From Fretibacterium sp. OH1220_COT-178 (lineage in GTDB: Bacteria; Synergistota; Synergistia; Synergistales; Aminobacteriaceae), in contig NZ_RQYL01000002.1 of NCBI RefSeq assembly GCF_003860125.1, positions 1-64,000 on the forward strand: 64,000 nt of DNA. Direction: 5' to 3'. Each line of letters begins with the position of its first letter. Position 1 is the first letter of the stretch. Below the pieces are notes generated by a model. It made no database searches and had not been told where the DNA came from. It saw only the letters and a program-made list of their open reading frames with translations. Below, in pieces: positions 1 through 9,158 of the stretch. The position numbers were made by a program, and so were the translations under genes.

Positions 1-112
1 ATTCCTCATGCCTCCATTATCCAAGAGGCTCCTGTCCTGAGGGGGGGACATTCTCTCGGTCCCGCTAAGGGATGACATTATCACAGTCCGGCGACAGGAA
101 AATTTCGTTTTG

Positions 113-140
113 TTGACAGACCTCCAAATGCAGCTATAAT
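113..140 (+). promoter_or_regulatory. Sigma70-type promoter for tRNA-Ser
   Basis: A perfect TTGACA (113-118) is separated by 16 bases from a perfect TATAAT (135-140). Transcription would start near 147, about 14 bases before the mature tRNA. Nothing else in the first 110 bases is recognisable. Confidence 0.85.
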
Positions 141-160
141 AACGAGGTTCGAGCAAGCGC

Positions 161-250
161 GGAGAAGTGGCCGAGTGGTCGAAGGCGGTTGACTCGAAAT
201 CAACTGAGCGGCTTGCCGCTCCGTGAGTTCGAATCTCACCTTCTCCGCCA
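161..250 (+). tRNA. tRNA-Ser (anticodon CGA)
   Basis: This is a 90-base class II tRNA. The acceptor stem pairs GGAGAAG with CTTCTCC. The anticodon arm GTTGA-CTCGAAA-TCAAC gives anticodon CGA, reading UCG serine codons. A long variable arm (GCGGCTTGCCGC) is typical of tRNA-Ser, and the T-loop TTCGAAT is present. The 3' CCA is encoded at 248-250. It is flanked by its own promoter and terminator, so it is a single-gene unit. Confidence 0.97.
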
Positions 251-280
251 TTTTTATTTCCGCAGAAATCTGATCAAGCC

Positions 281-308
281 AAAAACCCCGCTCACGAGCG
301 GGGTTTTT
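281..308 (+). terminator. Rho-independent terminator after tRNA-Ser
   Basis: The stem CCCCGCT (286-292) pairs with AGCGGGG (297-303) around a 4-base loop. It is preceded by five A and followed by five T, so it can work in both directions. It lies 35 bases after the tRNA. Confidence 0.85.
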
Positions 309-380
309 GCTTTTCTTCTTGTCTGGTGATATCTACCGGAATATCCCTGAATCAAATCGACTACCGTATAACAAATTGTC

Positions 381-1010
381 CTTCCAGAAAGTGGGGGTTG
401 ATGGCTTTCCCCGCATCCTGAGCGAGGACGGCATCAAGAACCTTCACATGCCCCATCAGGGTGTCCACCTCAACCTCCACAGCACACGCATTGAAGGTGT
501 AGGTCTAATACGGAGCCCCTGCTCCGTCTCCTCCTCCATTTGCGTCGTCTGACCGACATACTCGCCATGAACTCGGATGGCGTTCTCATCCGCGTACCTT
601 GCGGTCAGCTTCTTGAGCCCGATGCATTTTTCGGGAAAAACTTGATAAAGACGGCGGCATCCGCAACCGTCAGCCCCGCCGTGGAATTGAGCCCCAGCTC
701 AATTTTCGCCTTCTCGCACCCGATCCTCACGGCGTTACCTGTATTGTAGGTCTGGCGCGTGGCCACAGCCGTCCCGGAATCGGGCATGCGGGACGTGTCC
801 TCGTTCACCAGGACAAAATGCCTGACATCCGCCTGGAGAACCTCCGCGCCGATTTGAGTAATGACTGTTCGGACTCCCCGCCACCTCCGTCACACCGGTG
901 AAAATCACAATACGTCCGTCCGGAAGCAATTTGACCTTGGCCCGGAATATATCGCAGAACCCGTTGCCATACCTGGTCCCATGAAGCTTCATTCCCAGAC
1001 CAACCTCATG
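381..1010 (-). pseudogene. Decayed xanthine-dehydrogenase-type molybdopterin-binding subunit (C-terminal part)
   Basis: No single frame is open, but pieces in different minus-strand frames match the C-terminal region of the xanthine dehydrogenase/aldehyde oxidase molybdopterin subunit in the correct order. Near 1005-860 the translation reads HEVGLGMKLHG...AKVKLLPDGRIVIFTGVTEV. Near 850-610 it reads NEDTSRMPDSGTAVATRQTY followed by NTGNAV. Near 610-520 comes a region ending GQTTQMEEETEQG. Near 505-381 it reads FNACAVEVEVDTLMGHVKVL and DAGKAINPHFLE. The frame changes at least twice and a stop precedes TYTFNACA. The N-terminal half is absent. Purine-handling genes lie just upstream in the transcription direction, so a purine hydroxylase may once have belonged to this locus. 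Family assignment is confident; substrate is not. Confidence 0.8.
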
Positions 1011-1141
1011 TTTTTTCGTTTCCCTCCTCCCCTTGCACGGACATGTTTTCAGACGCCCCTAAAAATGGACATGGCCAACCCCTCCGTCAAGATCTCAACC
1101 TACCCATCCGTTTTTCCTCAGACACATTCTCGGAATAGAGC

Positions 1142-1837
1142 TTAATCCGCGTCCAACAGGGCAACGGCACGTACAGGTGATCCCGACCCTGCGCGGATTT
1201 TGAGGGGCAACCCAAAATAGAGAAAACGCCTGTTGAGAACTTTGTCCAGATTGCAGAGGTTCTCTGTGTTTGTCATGTTGTAGCGGCCGCAGACCAGATG
1301 TCCCGAGAAGTCCAGATCGTCGGGATGATCGATGGCCGGGGCATCTACGCCCACGTTGACAACACCTTTTTCGGCAAGCCATCGTGCTCCGTCGTAACTG
1401 AGCCCCGTATAGACGGTTTGCCATTTTTCGGTTCCGAAGTTCGCGTCGAAATGTCCCGTGTACAGAAGCACAATATCCCCCTTTCGCAGCTCTTGACCAG
1501 AATCTTTCACGGCTCTTTCCAGATCTGAGGCCTCAATGTAGCGACTGGGAGGGACGAAACTGACGTCGATGCAGATTGCACTGCCCCAGAAATAATTCAG
1601 CGACATCTCGTCTATCGTCTCTCCCTTAGGTTCGAATTCCCATATCGCATCTGTGTGTGTTCCGCAGTGCTCGCTGATTAACAAATTTCTGGCGGAAAAT
1701 CCCAGAGTTTTGCTTCCCGTCTTCCGCATGTTCTCCTCGTGGGTCATGTTTGTCATGATGAAGGTGTTTTGATGCATCGGAAACACGGACATTCCCTGAA
1801 AAATCTCCTGAGAAAGATCGATCAAACGCAAAGCCAT
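1142..1837 (-). CDS. Cyclase-family (KynB/isatin-hydrolase-like) metal-dependent hydrolase
   Basis: The 231-residue protein belongs to the cyclase family (arylformamidase/isatin hydrolase type), which uses a metal to hydrolyse amide or ring bonds. The diagnostic motif is SEHCGTHTDAIWEF, the family's HxGTHxDxPxHF metal site with Ala-Ile where Pro is common. A second motif, GVDAPAIDHPDD, is also typical. The frame is open further upstream, but ATG 1837 is chosen because GGGGG lies 6 bases before it and the protein then starts at MALRLIDLSQE, as relatives do. It is the last intact gene of the minus-strand series and follows the isochorismatase-family gene. Substrate is unknown; an N-formyl or ureido compound is possible. 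Confidence 0.85.
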   Translation of the reverse strand: MALRLIDLSQEIFQGMSVFPMHQNTFIMTNMTHEENMRKTGSKTLGFSARNLLISEHCGTHTDAIWEFEPKGETIDEMSLNYFWGSAICIDVSFVPPSRYIEASDLERAVKDSGQELRKGDIVLLYTGHFDANFGTEKWQTVYTGLSYDGARWLAEKGVVNVGVDAPAIDHPDDLDFSGHLVCGRYNMTNTENLCNLDKVLNRRFLYFGLPLKIRAGSGSPVRAVALLDAD

Positions 1838-2028
1838 AGCGTCCCCCTTACGTCCTTGGACCCCAAATATATTGTGGTGATTATTGACTAGCCTCTTATT
1901 TTCTTGCAACGTCCTTATTGCCATGTATCAAAACGACGCGTGCCTCAGCCTCGGAGTCCGGAACATAGCTTCCTGACAAGACGACATGCATCCTTTGGGT
2001 TCGGACGGATATCTGCTGTCCTATACAG

Positions 2029-2619
2029 TCACTGGACTGTTGTGAGAAGCTCTTTCAAGGTAACAACATCTCCGATGACATAGTCAATGTTCTTCAAAAA
2101 AGCCTCATGCAGTTCAATGCTGGTGCCTGCAACACCATCCGAGATGACAACTGGCTGAATATCACGCTGAATGGCGTCGAGAGCGGTGGCGTATACACAG
2201 ACATTGGTGGCGACCCCCGTGATGATTAAGACTTTTCTGTTGAACGAGCGCATCAAGAGCTCCAAATCTGTCAGATAATAGCCGCTGTAACGCCTTTTAA
2301 GGATGACAAATTCGTCCTCTGCGGGGGTGAGAGCTGAAATGATTTCTACCCCCTCGGTTCCCTCCAGGCAATGTTCCGGTTCGTTTCTGATCAACTCCAG
2401 TCCGAAATCAACTCGTTGTTTACGGTGCATCTCCTGAGTGAAGAAAACGGGGATGTCACAGTCTTTGGCCCACTTTCTCAATATTTCAATGTTGCCAACT
2501 ATCTCAGCTCCACCCGGGCATTCTATTGGAGCACCCTTAGCAATAAAATCATTTTGCATATCTATGATGATCACTGCGCAATCTTCTCTGCGAATACCAA
2601 CGAGATTGTTGATAGACAT
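2029..2619 (-). CDS. Isochorismatase-family cysteine hydrolase
   Basis: The protein has 196 residues, the usual length for this alpha/beta hydrolase family, which cleaves C-N or ether bonds through a cysteine nucleophile. The triad is visible: Asp20 in IIDMQNDF, Lys108 in ILKRRYSGY and Cys141 in TGVATNVCV, with the conserved Val-Ala before the Cys loop. AGGAG lies about 10 bases before ATG 2619. Ureidoacrylate and N-carbamoyl amidohydrolases are close relatives, which would suit a nitrogen-heterocycle pathway shared with the neighbouring cyclase and permease. Specificity is inferred from context only. Confidence 0.85.
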   Translation of the reverse strand: MSINNLVGIRREDCAVIIIDMQNDFIAKGAPIECPGGAEIVGNIEILRKWAKDCDIPVFFTQEMHRKQRVDFGLELIRNEPEHCLEGTEGVEIISALTPAEDEFVILKRRYSGYYLTDLELLMRSFNRKVLIITGVATNVCVYATALDAIQRDIQPVVISDGVAGTSIELHEAFLKNIDYVIGDVVTLKELLTTVQ

Positions 2620-2741
2620 TGCCTGATGACTCCTTTCTGAGACCGATGGCGGCAGCCATCAAATGGAAGTCTGTCGCGCTTGTATTTCTCAGCTAAATTG
2701 CAAATCCAAGTGTTATAAAAAGTGAGGGCTGAAAACAAGTA

Positions 2742-3797
2742 TTAAAAAATTATCGTGAGCGACCGAACTAAGACGCCTGCCACCATACCCAAAAATGGGT
2801 CTGTTGTCGCGGTTATTATCGCTGTAATACTGGATATGATGGGGGCAACGGCAAGGCCTTCTTTGATATTTGCAGGAAAAACTACGACGGCTCCGAGAAC
2901 CAGCAGGAACCCCGCTATTGTTTCACTGGCGACAAAACCAGCTACTTTGGGCAGTAGTCTTGCAAACAAGATTACGGCCATGATCATCATCATGACGACT
3001 CCGGCGACTTGAGGGTCAGGCGCAACGGCAGTTCCTGATATGATCGCCTCTACCGGGCCTCCTCCCCAAAAAGCACTGATCGCGTCACCGACTCCAGAAT
3101 ACAGAGTAACGTAGTCCACGTTAGTGGCTTTATTGGCTAATTTACCGGTGATGCTGGCATATGCAATATTGCCGCCTATCTGCAGTGTGACGAGGGCCAA
3201 AACACTGCGGATGATATTGAAATTGCAGCTCGGCTTGAGGGGAATCAGCTTTTCATTTTCTAAATTGCTGGTATTTTTTATCGAAGCATTGCCCTTTTGC
3301 ATCAGTAACGAGACAAGAGAGCTGACGAAGACGCTTGTGACTATGGTATAAACCAGGTTTTCGCTCATAAAATACACGACAAATGCCGTCAGTATGGAGA
3401 CGCCTCCGACCCACACGTTCTGTCTTGTCATGTCTACCCCCACTTTTGCAAGGGTAATGCCGACGCCGGCCATCATTCCGTTTAAAATTGCTGGACCGAT
3501 AAAGTCAATGGTGGGCTGAAGCAATCCTATTCCACCTATGAGAGCCATTGCGATTCCGGTATAAAAGACGATGTTCAGACGTTCTTCCCTGTTTTTTCCC
3601 ATGCTTCCTGCCAAGACAATGGATTCGGCCTGAAAGGAGATCGGGGCGACTTGAGCGAAAAATAGCATCCCCACAATGCCCGCCAAAAAGGCCAAGGCTG
3701 TTGGAAAAGCGGCAAAACCAAATGAGAGCGCCAATAATCCCTGGGGTAGGCCGTTGACGACTACAGCAATGGCGGCCAAAAAATCCTCAAAACTCAT
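2742..3797 (-). CDS. NCS2-like purine/pyrimidine permease (putative)
   Basis: This 351-residue integral membrane protein has about ten hydrophobic segments and resembles the NCS2/SLC23 nucleobase permease group. It starts with MSFEDFLAAIAVVVNGLPQGLL and contains repeated Gly/Ala-rich helices. It is shorter than classical uracil or xanthine permeases (about 430 residues), so it may be a compact subfamily. ATG 3797 has GGAGGAGG just upstream. Codon use is noticeably more AT-rich than in adenine deaminase or the shell genes, hinting at a different origin. Its position next to two ring-opening-type hydrolases and near adenine deaminase suggests nucleobase import. The family call is moderate and the substrate unproven. 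Confidence 0.6.
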   Translation of the reverse strand: MSFEDFLAAIAVVVNGLPQGLLALSFGFAAFPTALAFLAGIVGMLFFAQVAPISFQAESIVLAGSMGKNREERLNIVFYTGIAMALIGGIGLLQPTIDFIGPAILNGMMAGVGITLAKVGVDMTRQNVWVGGVSILTAFVVYFMSENLVYTIVTSVFVSSLVSLLMQKGNASIKNTSNLENEKLIPLKPSCNFNIIRSVLALVTLQIGGNIAYASITGKLANKATNVDYVTLYSGVGDAISAFWGGGPVEAIISGTAVAPDPQVAGVVMMMIMAVILFARLLPKVAGFVASETIAGFLLVLGAVVVFPANIKEGLAVAPIISSITAIITATTDPFLGMVAGVLVRSLTIIF

Positions 3798-3929
3798 CTT
3801 GCCTCCTCCTTACCTCTTGTTGTGTCGTTTGGGGATACCTAGAAACATCAAGGCATAGTGGAACGCTGTCACTAAAAAACAGCTTAAAGCTGGCTTTGGA
3901 AGTGAAATTTTTAAATTTGATAATTTTTC

Positions 3930-3981
3930 ATTCGTTCTCTGCCGACACGAGAACTCAAGTTTGTGTCGGCGGAGAACGAAT
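3930..3981. repeat. Large inverted repeat, 19-base arms
   Basis: The arms 3930-3948 (ATTCGTTCTCTGCCGACAC) and 3963-3981 are complementary except for one T/G position, around a 14-base loop. It lies between the abgT stop (4054) and the permease start (3797). No clear U-run follows on the minus strand, so it may be a processing or attenuation hairpin rather than a simple terminator. Confidence 0.7.
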
Positions 3982-4012
3982 TTGCCACCAAAAGGTTTTC
4001 CTCAGTGGCAAA
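3981..4012. repeat. Second hairpin downstream of abgT
   Basis: TTTGCCAC (3981-3988) pairs with GTGGCAAA (4005-4012). It abuts the larger inverted repeat, so two stem-loops stand in tandem between abgT and the permease gene. Confidence 0.6.
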
Positions 4013-4053
4013 AAATGAAGCTGTTGCTCTCGAGAGTACGGGGTTGTAACCGA

Positions 4054-5586
4054 TCACATGCCTACAGGGGCGCCAGGACCGAGAGGCAGATTAAGTACAT
4101 AAAAACCTATCAAAAGGAGTATCCAGGAGATTAAAAAGACGATGGCGTAAGGGATCATTATCGAAATGACGGTTCCCAGTCCGGCCCTTTTATCGTAGCG
4201 CTGCGCGCATATGATGATAAAGGGCATGAATGGCTCCAAGGGAGAAATACAGTTCGTGACCGAGTCCGCAACCCGGAATGCCGCTTGAGTCAGGAAGGGA
4301 GAAAAGCCCAGCTTCATGAACATCGGCACGAAGATCGGAGCCAGTATCGCCCATTTTGCCGAAGCGCTGCCGATCAGGAAATTGATGAGGCTCACCAGGA
4401 TGATGAAGGCTACGATGAGAGGAACACCGATGAAGCCGCTACTTTGCAGATAATCGGCCCCCTCGACGGCCAGGAACAGTCCCAAATTAGTGTATGCAAA
4501 GAACTCGACGAATTGGGCGGCGAAGAAGCACAAGACGATGAATCCGGCAAAACCCTTCATGGATTCGGACATGTGTTTTACGACATCGTCCGAGTTCCTG
4601 ATCGTCTTCGCCGTAATGCCGTAGGCCAGAGCCACAAGAACAAACCAGAAGAACAGGATTGCGATCATTGACGAAAGAAGAGGAGAGGGTACGATTGTCC
4701 CAAGCTTCGGATCTCTCAGGATCCCCCCGGGAGGTACGACCAGGGAGGCTATGGCGATAAAGTAAAGCAGGGTTGCAATTCCTGCGTTCCTCAATCCCTT
4801 GCGCTCGAGATCCGTAACCTCCATAAGTGCAGAATCCTCCTCCGTCAAGGGATCCCCATCATTGCTTACATAGGTTCCCAGGCGAGGTTCCACGATTTTT
4901 TCGGTCACGAACACACCCAGGGTAGACAGGAGCAGCGTGGCCAGAAACATGAAGAACCAGTTGACGGCGGGATGCACTGTAAAGCTGGCGTTCAGAATCT
5001 GCGCCGCTTTTTCGGTGATGCCCGCGCAGAGGACATCGGTCGGAGTGATCAGCAGGTTTGCGCTCAATCCTGCCGCAACTCCGGCAAACCCCGCTGCGAT
5101 TCCAGCCAGTGGATGTCGTTTTAAGGCTTTGAAGACCAGGCCTCCCAAGGGTGGGATGACGACAAAGGTGGCACTTCCCGCAATATTCCCCATAACTCCG
5201 GAGAAGATGACGATAAACGTAACCAAGGTCTTGGGCGCACCAACAATGGCTTTTCTCAAAAGGGCCCGAAGCAGCCCCGTCTCCTCGGCCAGTCCCAGGC
5301 CGATCATCATGACGAGAACCATGCCGAGAGGAGGGAACCGGGTGAAGTTGCTGACCAAGTTCTTCAGTATCCATCGGAAGCCGTCAGGGGTTGCCAGACT
5401 CTTCAACACCTCTTCCTTGCCGGTTCCAGGATGGAGAAACTTGATGCCGGCAGTAAAATTGGAAATGACCACCACCGTCAGAGCCAAGATCAGGAAGATA
5501 TAGACGGGGTGAGGCAATTTGTTCCCCAGAACCTCGATTGCACCGAGAATGCCCTTTGGCTTGCGAGGAGACTTCAAATCTACCAT
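4054..5586 (-). CDS. abgT: AbgT-family transporter
   Basis: This 510-residue inner-membrane protein has the length and hydrophobic profile of the AbgT family (p-aminobenzoyl-glutamate uptake in E. coli; some members export antimetabolites). Family-like stretches include FPPLGMVLVMMIGLGLAEETGLL, GNIAGSATFVVIPPL and the C-terminal FIIICAQRYDKRAGLGT. GGAGGG lies 7 bases before ATG 5586. An M20 amidohydrolase of the AbgA/AbgB type is immediately upstream in the transcription direction. This is the classic pairing of a transporter with an enzyme that cleaves the imported acyl- or aroyl-amino acid. The true substrate cannot be read from sequence. Confidence 0.88.
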   Translation of the reverse strand: MVDLKSPRKPKGILGAIEVLGNKLPHPVYIFLILALTVVVISNFTAGIKFLHPGTGKEEVLKSLATPDGFRWILKNLVSNFTRFPPLGMVLVMMIGLGLAEETGLLRALLRKAIVGAPKTLVTFIVIFSGVMGNIAGSATFVVIPPLGGLVFKALKRHPLAGIAAGFAGVAAGLSANLLITPTDVLCAGITEKAAQILNASFTVHPAVNWFFMFLATLLLSTLGVFVTEKIVEPRLGTYVSNDGDPLTEEDSALMEVTDLERKGLRNAGIATLLYFIAIASLVVPPGGILRDPKLGTIVPSPLLSSMIAILFFWFVLVALAYGITAKTIRNSDDVVKHMSESMKGFAGFIVLCFFAAQFVEFFAYTNLGLFLAVEGADYLQSSGFIGVPLIVAFIILVSLINFLIGSASAKWAILAPIFVPMFMKLGFSPFLTQAAFRVADSVTNCISPLEPFMPFIIICAQRYDKRAGLGTVISIMIPYAIVFLISWILLLIGFYVLNLPLGPGAPVGM

Positions 5587-5746
5587 TTAGCAGCCCTCCA
5601 GATAAAATCAGGTTTTATTCGTTCTTTGAATTTGCCCGTCCCGACCAAAATTCGATTCGGCTTCGAAGGATTGCCTGCCGCCTGTCCTGCTAATGGAACT
5701 CGCGGCATCCTTGCGTTAGAGACTTCCGTTAGAGACTTCAAAGACA

Positions 5747-6940
5747 TCAGACACGCATTGCTTTGAACTCGTTTTGAACCTTTTCCCTCAGTGTAGCGTC
5801 GGTCAGGTAGTGTAATCCCGTCAACGCCATGGCTTTGGCCCCTACGATCATTCCCTCGTAGCCATCCGGCGAGTTGCTGGCCTCTCTGAACTCATTCGTA
5901 TGCCCAACAAGACTCTCTGACCCTATCTTAATGTAGGGGGCCAGAGTTGGGCAGACGTGACTGACATTGCCCACATCCCAGCTATAGTTTGCCGCCTCCT
6001 TCTGGATGGAGGAGATCCCAAGGCAATTCAGTGCTTCCTTGAAGGCCAGGCCGAGATGATGATTGGGCAACAAGTCTTCATAAATTCTGTTTCTCAGGGA
6101 TGTCTCAACGGTACAGCCCGTGGCGAGGGCCCCGGCCTGGATACAATCCCCGATCCTCTCCAAGACGGTGTGCAGCGTGTTTCTGTCCGAGGCCCTCACA
6201 GACATGCTCAAGACGCATCTCTCCGGAATCGTATTCTGCATCTTGCTGCTCTCCTGAATGACAGGGTTGACAATGGCTCGCGGAGGCATGTGCTGCCGAT
6301 AGGCGTTAATGTTATTGATGGTCAGAACGCCTGCGCTCAGAGCGTTGATGCCCTCATGAGGAGAACCTCCGGCATGGGCGGCCTTTCCCGTGAACACGCA
6401 CTCCAGAACGGTTGCGGCAGCCAGCTCTCGTTCGATAATCGTTCGGTTTTCGGCATGACACATCATCGCGATATCGGCGTTGTCGAAGGCACCCTGCTCC
6501 AACATCGTGATTTTGCCGCCGGCATTGGGAACCACTCCTTCTTCGGCCGGAGTCCCCAAAACCATCACCGCCCCTCCTGTCCTTTCCAGCACCTCTGCCA
6601 AAGCAAGTGCGCTGCCTACAGCAGCGACGGAAAAGAGATTGTGCCCACACGCATGCCCTTGGTCACCCAGAGAATCGTACTCCGCCAGCAAGGCGATGCA
6701 AGGACCTTGACGGGATGAGCGCAATTGCGCGACGAAAGCGGTATCCATCCCGCAGGCTTTACGTGTAACGTTGAATCCGTTCTCCTCCAAGGTGTCGACC
6801 AAAATTTCACACGCTTTGTATTCCTTGTATCCTATCTCCGGGTTCTCCCATATGAACTTTGATAGGCCTACAAGTTTTTCACGCCGTTTCTCCACCGAAT
6901 CAACTACGATGCGACCAAGTTCACAGTCTTTCAAATCCAC
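5747..6940 (-). CDS. M20-family amidohydrolase (AbgB/HmrA-like)
   Basis: The metallohydrolase has 397 residues. Metal-site motifs are EYDSLGDQGHACGHN and GTPAEEGVVPNAGGK (catalytic/metal Glu pair), followed by the dimerisation domain around AAHAGGSPHEGINAL. The frame is open to 7024, but GTG 6940 is preferred because AGGAGG lies 9 bases before it and relatives start near this point. Paired with abgT (160-base gap), it probably hydrolyses the amide of the compound AbgT brings in, for example an N-acyl or aminobenzoyl amino acid. It is one of three M20 enzymes in the window. Confidence 0.87.
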   Translation of the reverse strand: MDLKDCELGRIVVDSVEKRREKLVGLSKFIWENPEIGYKEYKACEILVDTLEENGFNVTRKACGMDTAFVAQLRSSRQGPCIALLAEYDSLGDQGHACGHNLFSVAAVGSALALAEVLERTGGAVMVLGTPAEEGVVPNAGGKITMLEQGAFDNADIAMMCHAENRTIIERELAAATVLECVFTGKAAHAGGSPHEGINALSAGVLTINNINAYRQHMPPRAIVNPVIQESSKMQNTIPERCVLSMSVRASDRNTLHTVLERIGDCIQAGALATGCTVETSLRNRIYEDLLPNHHLGLAFKEALNCLGISSIQKEAANYSWDVGNVSHVCPTLAPYIKIGSESLVGHTNEFREASNSPDGYEGMIVGAKAMALTGLHYLTDATLREKVQNEFKAMRV

Positions 6941-7086
6941 AATTTTTATCCTCCTCCACACAGGTTTATGCCGGACAGCAAATGCAGACTGCAATTTATA
7001 AATGTTTAATTCAAAATATTCCAACCTTAAATTTTCCTATATCTTACCTAAGCTGCCCAAATGGAGCAACTTCTTTTCGAATCGAG

Positions 7087-7107
7087 CCTGTACATCCTTA
7101 GTACAGG
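7087..7107. repeat. Hairpin in the ade to M20 gap
   Basis: CCTGTAC (7087-7093) pairs with GTACAGG (7101-7107) around a 7-base loop. The surrounding gap (6941-7304) has no gene I can support. On the minus strand the short open stretches just after ade match nothing I recognise. Confidence 0.5.
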
Positions 7108-7304
7108 GGCATTCCCCGACGGTGGCAGTGAAGGCAAAAATTTTAAGAAATGTGCTGCAAGGGGGTTCAGAGCGAAATACGTGCTTCTTTACATCTCCTC
7201 GCAGAACCTAAAGGCCGCAAGTGGATTGAAGATTACATAGGCCATGCCTTGCAGAAAACGCAGTCCGATAAAAGAGCGGCCGCCATACCAAGCTTTGCTC
7301 CCCG

Positions 7305-9122
7305 TTAGTCGATGGGGGGCAGGATCCGAAAATTCTCGACGTCAACTAACCCCTTATCCGTTATTTTCCATTTCGGGCTGGTGGAAAGCGCCAAAAAGGA
7401 CAGATGCATGAAGGGCTCATGAAGCGCGCAGTTAAGCTGTGTCCGAGCGGTCTCCGAAAGACGCCTGATGCTTTCGGCCATCTCGGCACCCGACTGCTCG
7501 TCCGAGATGAGCCCCCCGACGGGCAGACGCAAACTGTCGAGAATCCTCCCCCGGTTGGCCAAGGCGATGCCGCCCCCCATTTCAATCACCCGATTGACCG
7601 CTGTCACCATATCCTCAAGGGAGCCCCCCGCCACGATGATGTTGTGCGTGTCGTGCGCCACGCTCTCCGCTATGGCCCCCTGCTTCATCCCGAAGCCTCG
7701 GACAAAGGCCTTGCCGATGTTGCCGTTGCGCCCGTAACGCTCGATACAGGCGATATACAGCACGTCGTTCTTCGGATCGCAGGAGACGAGCCCGCCCGAG
7801 ACGGGCAGGGAAACTTTCAGGGTATCCGTCAAATTCTGATCCGGAATGGCGACGATGCAGTTTCCCGTGGCCTGGGCGGCGTCGCTGCGGATCTCGAGGT
7901 CGGACCTCGAGAGAGGGGCCCTGCGGACGGAGTTCTTGACGTTATCGGGATAGACGTAGGGCGGAAGATCAACGAGCAGTTTTCCCTTGTGTGCGGTTAG
8001 TTTCCCCTCGATGAAGACGGCCTCGACCGTCATCTCGAAAAGATCGTCCAGGACGACGACATCGGCCAGCTTGCCGGGAGCCAGAGCACCGCGGTCCTCG
8101 AAGCGGAAGTAGGAGGCCGGATTGATCGTCACCATCTGTATAGCCTCAATCGGGTCCACACCCTGCCGGATGGTGCGCCTCACGATCTCATTCATATGCC
8201 CCAGATTACGGAGATCGTCGGCCACCATGTCGTCTGTCGCCAGGATACACCGGCGGGAGTCCAGGCCTTCCTCCGTCACTGCCCGGATGCACTCGGCCAT
8301 ATTCTTCTGCGTAGACCCCTCACGCATGAACACAAATACCCCCTGGCGCAATTTTTCCACACATTCCGCCTTGGTCGTCGTCTCGTGACAGGAGGTTCGG
8401 CCGCCGGTCACAAGGATGTGCGCGGCCAGCTCCGCCCCGAAGAGCTCCGGCGCGTTGCCGTCCACCGTTCCGTTCCGGTCCATGGCGTAGCTGCTGGATG
8501 CCATAAGATCGGTGATGATCTCCGGAGTATTGCGATAGACGTGCTTGGCGTTTGAAAATCCCTGCATCTCTCCAATGCCAATGATTTTGGGGTAATCCAG
8601 AAGAGCCTCGACGTCCTTCGAGGACACGTCGACCCCGGACGTCTCCAAGGCGGGACAGTCGGGGACAAGGCACGGGACCACCAAATAGACGTGGTTCGGC
8701 ACTGTGCCCGCCTCGTCCGCCATGGCCTTCATCCCCGCAGGCCCCAGGGCGTTGCCGATCTCGTGTGGGTCTGCAACGAGAGTCGTCGTCCCAGAGGGGA
8801 TCGAAAGCCGGGAGAACTCCGTGATTGTCAGCATACTGCTCTCAAAGTGCATATGGGAATCGATGAAGCCGGGGGACAGGTAGCGGCCTTCCACGTTGAC
8901 GGAAACCGTCTCCGGACCGACCAATTGACTGCAATCTCCGACCATGAGGATGTAACGCCCCTTGACAGCTACATCTCCGACATAAGTCTCGCGGGTCAGT
9001 GTATTGACAATAGTTCCGCCTACCAGAACCAGATCGGCATACCGGTCCTCGGACATCAGGACATCGACCATGGCGCGGTACTCCATGGTTCTCTTCAGAG
9101 ATTCGATCCTGCTCAAGAACAT
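7305..9122 (-). CDS. ade: Adenine deaminase
   Basis: This 605-residue protein is full length for the AdeC/YicP-type amidohydrolase that converts adenine to hypoxanthine and ammonia. The N-terminal beta-sandwich strand (ADLVLVGGTIVNTLT) leads to the metal motif SPGFIDSHMHFESS. Further conserved motifs are VADPHEIGNALG, IGIGEMQGF, RTSCHETT and TDDMVADDL. The C-terminal adenine-deaminase domain ends in MHLSFLALSTSPKWKITDKGLVD. GAGGAGG stands only 3 bases before ATG 9122; a TTG two codons later is better spaced and is an alternative start. It lies directly downstream of the microcompartment genes (36-base gap to the vertex gene), which suggests co-transcription and a purine link. Confidence 0.95.
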   Translation of the reverse strand: MFLSRIESLKRTMEYRAMVDVLMSEDRYADLVLVGGTIVNTLTRETYVGDVAVKGRYILMVGDCSQLVGPETVSVNVEGRYLSPGFIDSHMHFESSMLTITEFSRLSIPSGTTTLVADPHEIGNALGPAGMKAMADEAGTVPNHVYLVVPCLVPDCPALETSGVDVSSKDVEALLDYPKIIGIGEMQGFSNAKHVYRNTPEIITDLMASSSYAMDRNGTVDGNAPELFGAELAAHILVTGGRTSCHETTTKAECVEKLRQGVFVFMREGSTQKNMAECIRAVTEEGLDSRRCILATDDMVADDLRNLGHMNEIVRRTIRQGVDPIEAIQMVTINPASYFRFEDRGALAPGKLADVVVLDDLFEMTVEAVFIEGKLTAHKGKLLVDLPPYVYPDNVKNSVRRAPLSRSDLEIRSDAAQATGNCIVAIPDQNLTDTLKVSLPVSGGLVSCDPKNDVLYIACIERYGRNGNIGKAFVRGFGMKQGAIAESVAHDTHNIIVAGGSLEDMVTAVNRVIEMGGGIALANRGRILDSLRLPVGGLISDEQSGAEMAESIRRLSETARTQLNCALHEPFMHLSFLALSTSPKWKITDKGLVDVENFRILPPID

Positions 9123-9158
9123 CTTCCTCCTCTAAAAATCACCGAAAAGCCGGGAGCG

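Noticed and set aside
7108-7304. Minus-strand stretch reading RSFIGLRFLQGMAYVIFNPLAAF after ade, like a transporter piece
   Set aside because: Only about 30 residues, with no start and no further matching segments; too little to call a remnant.
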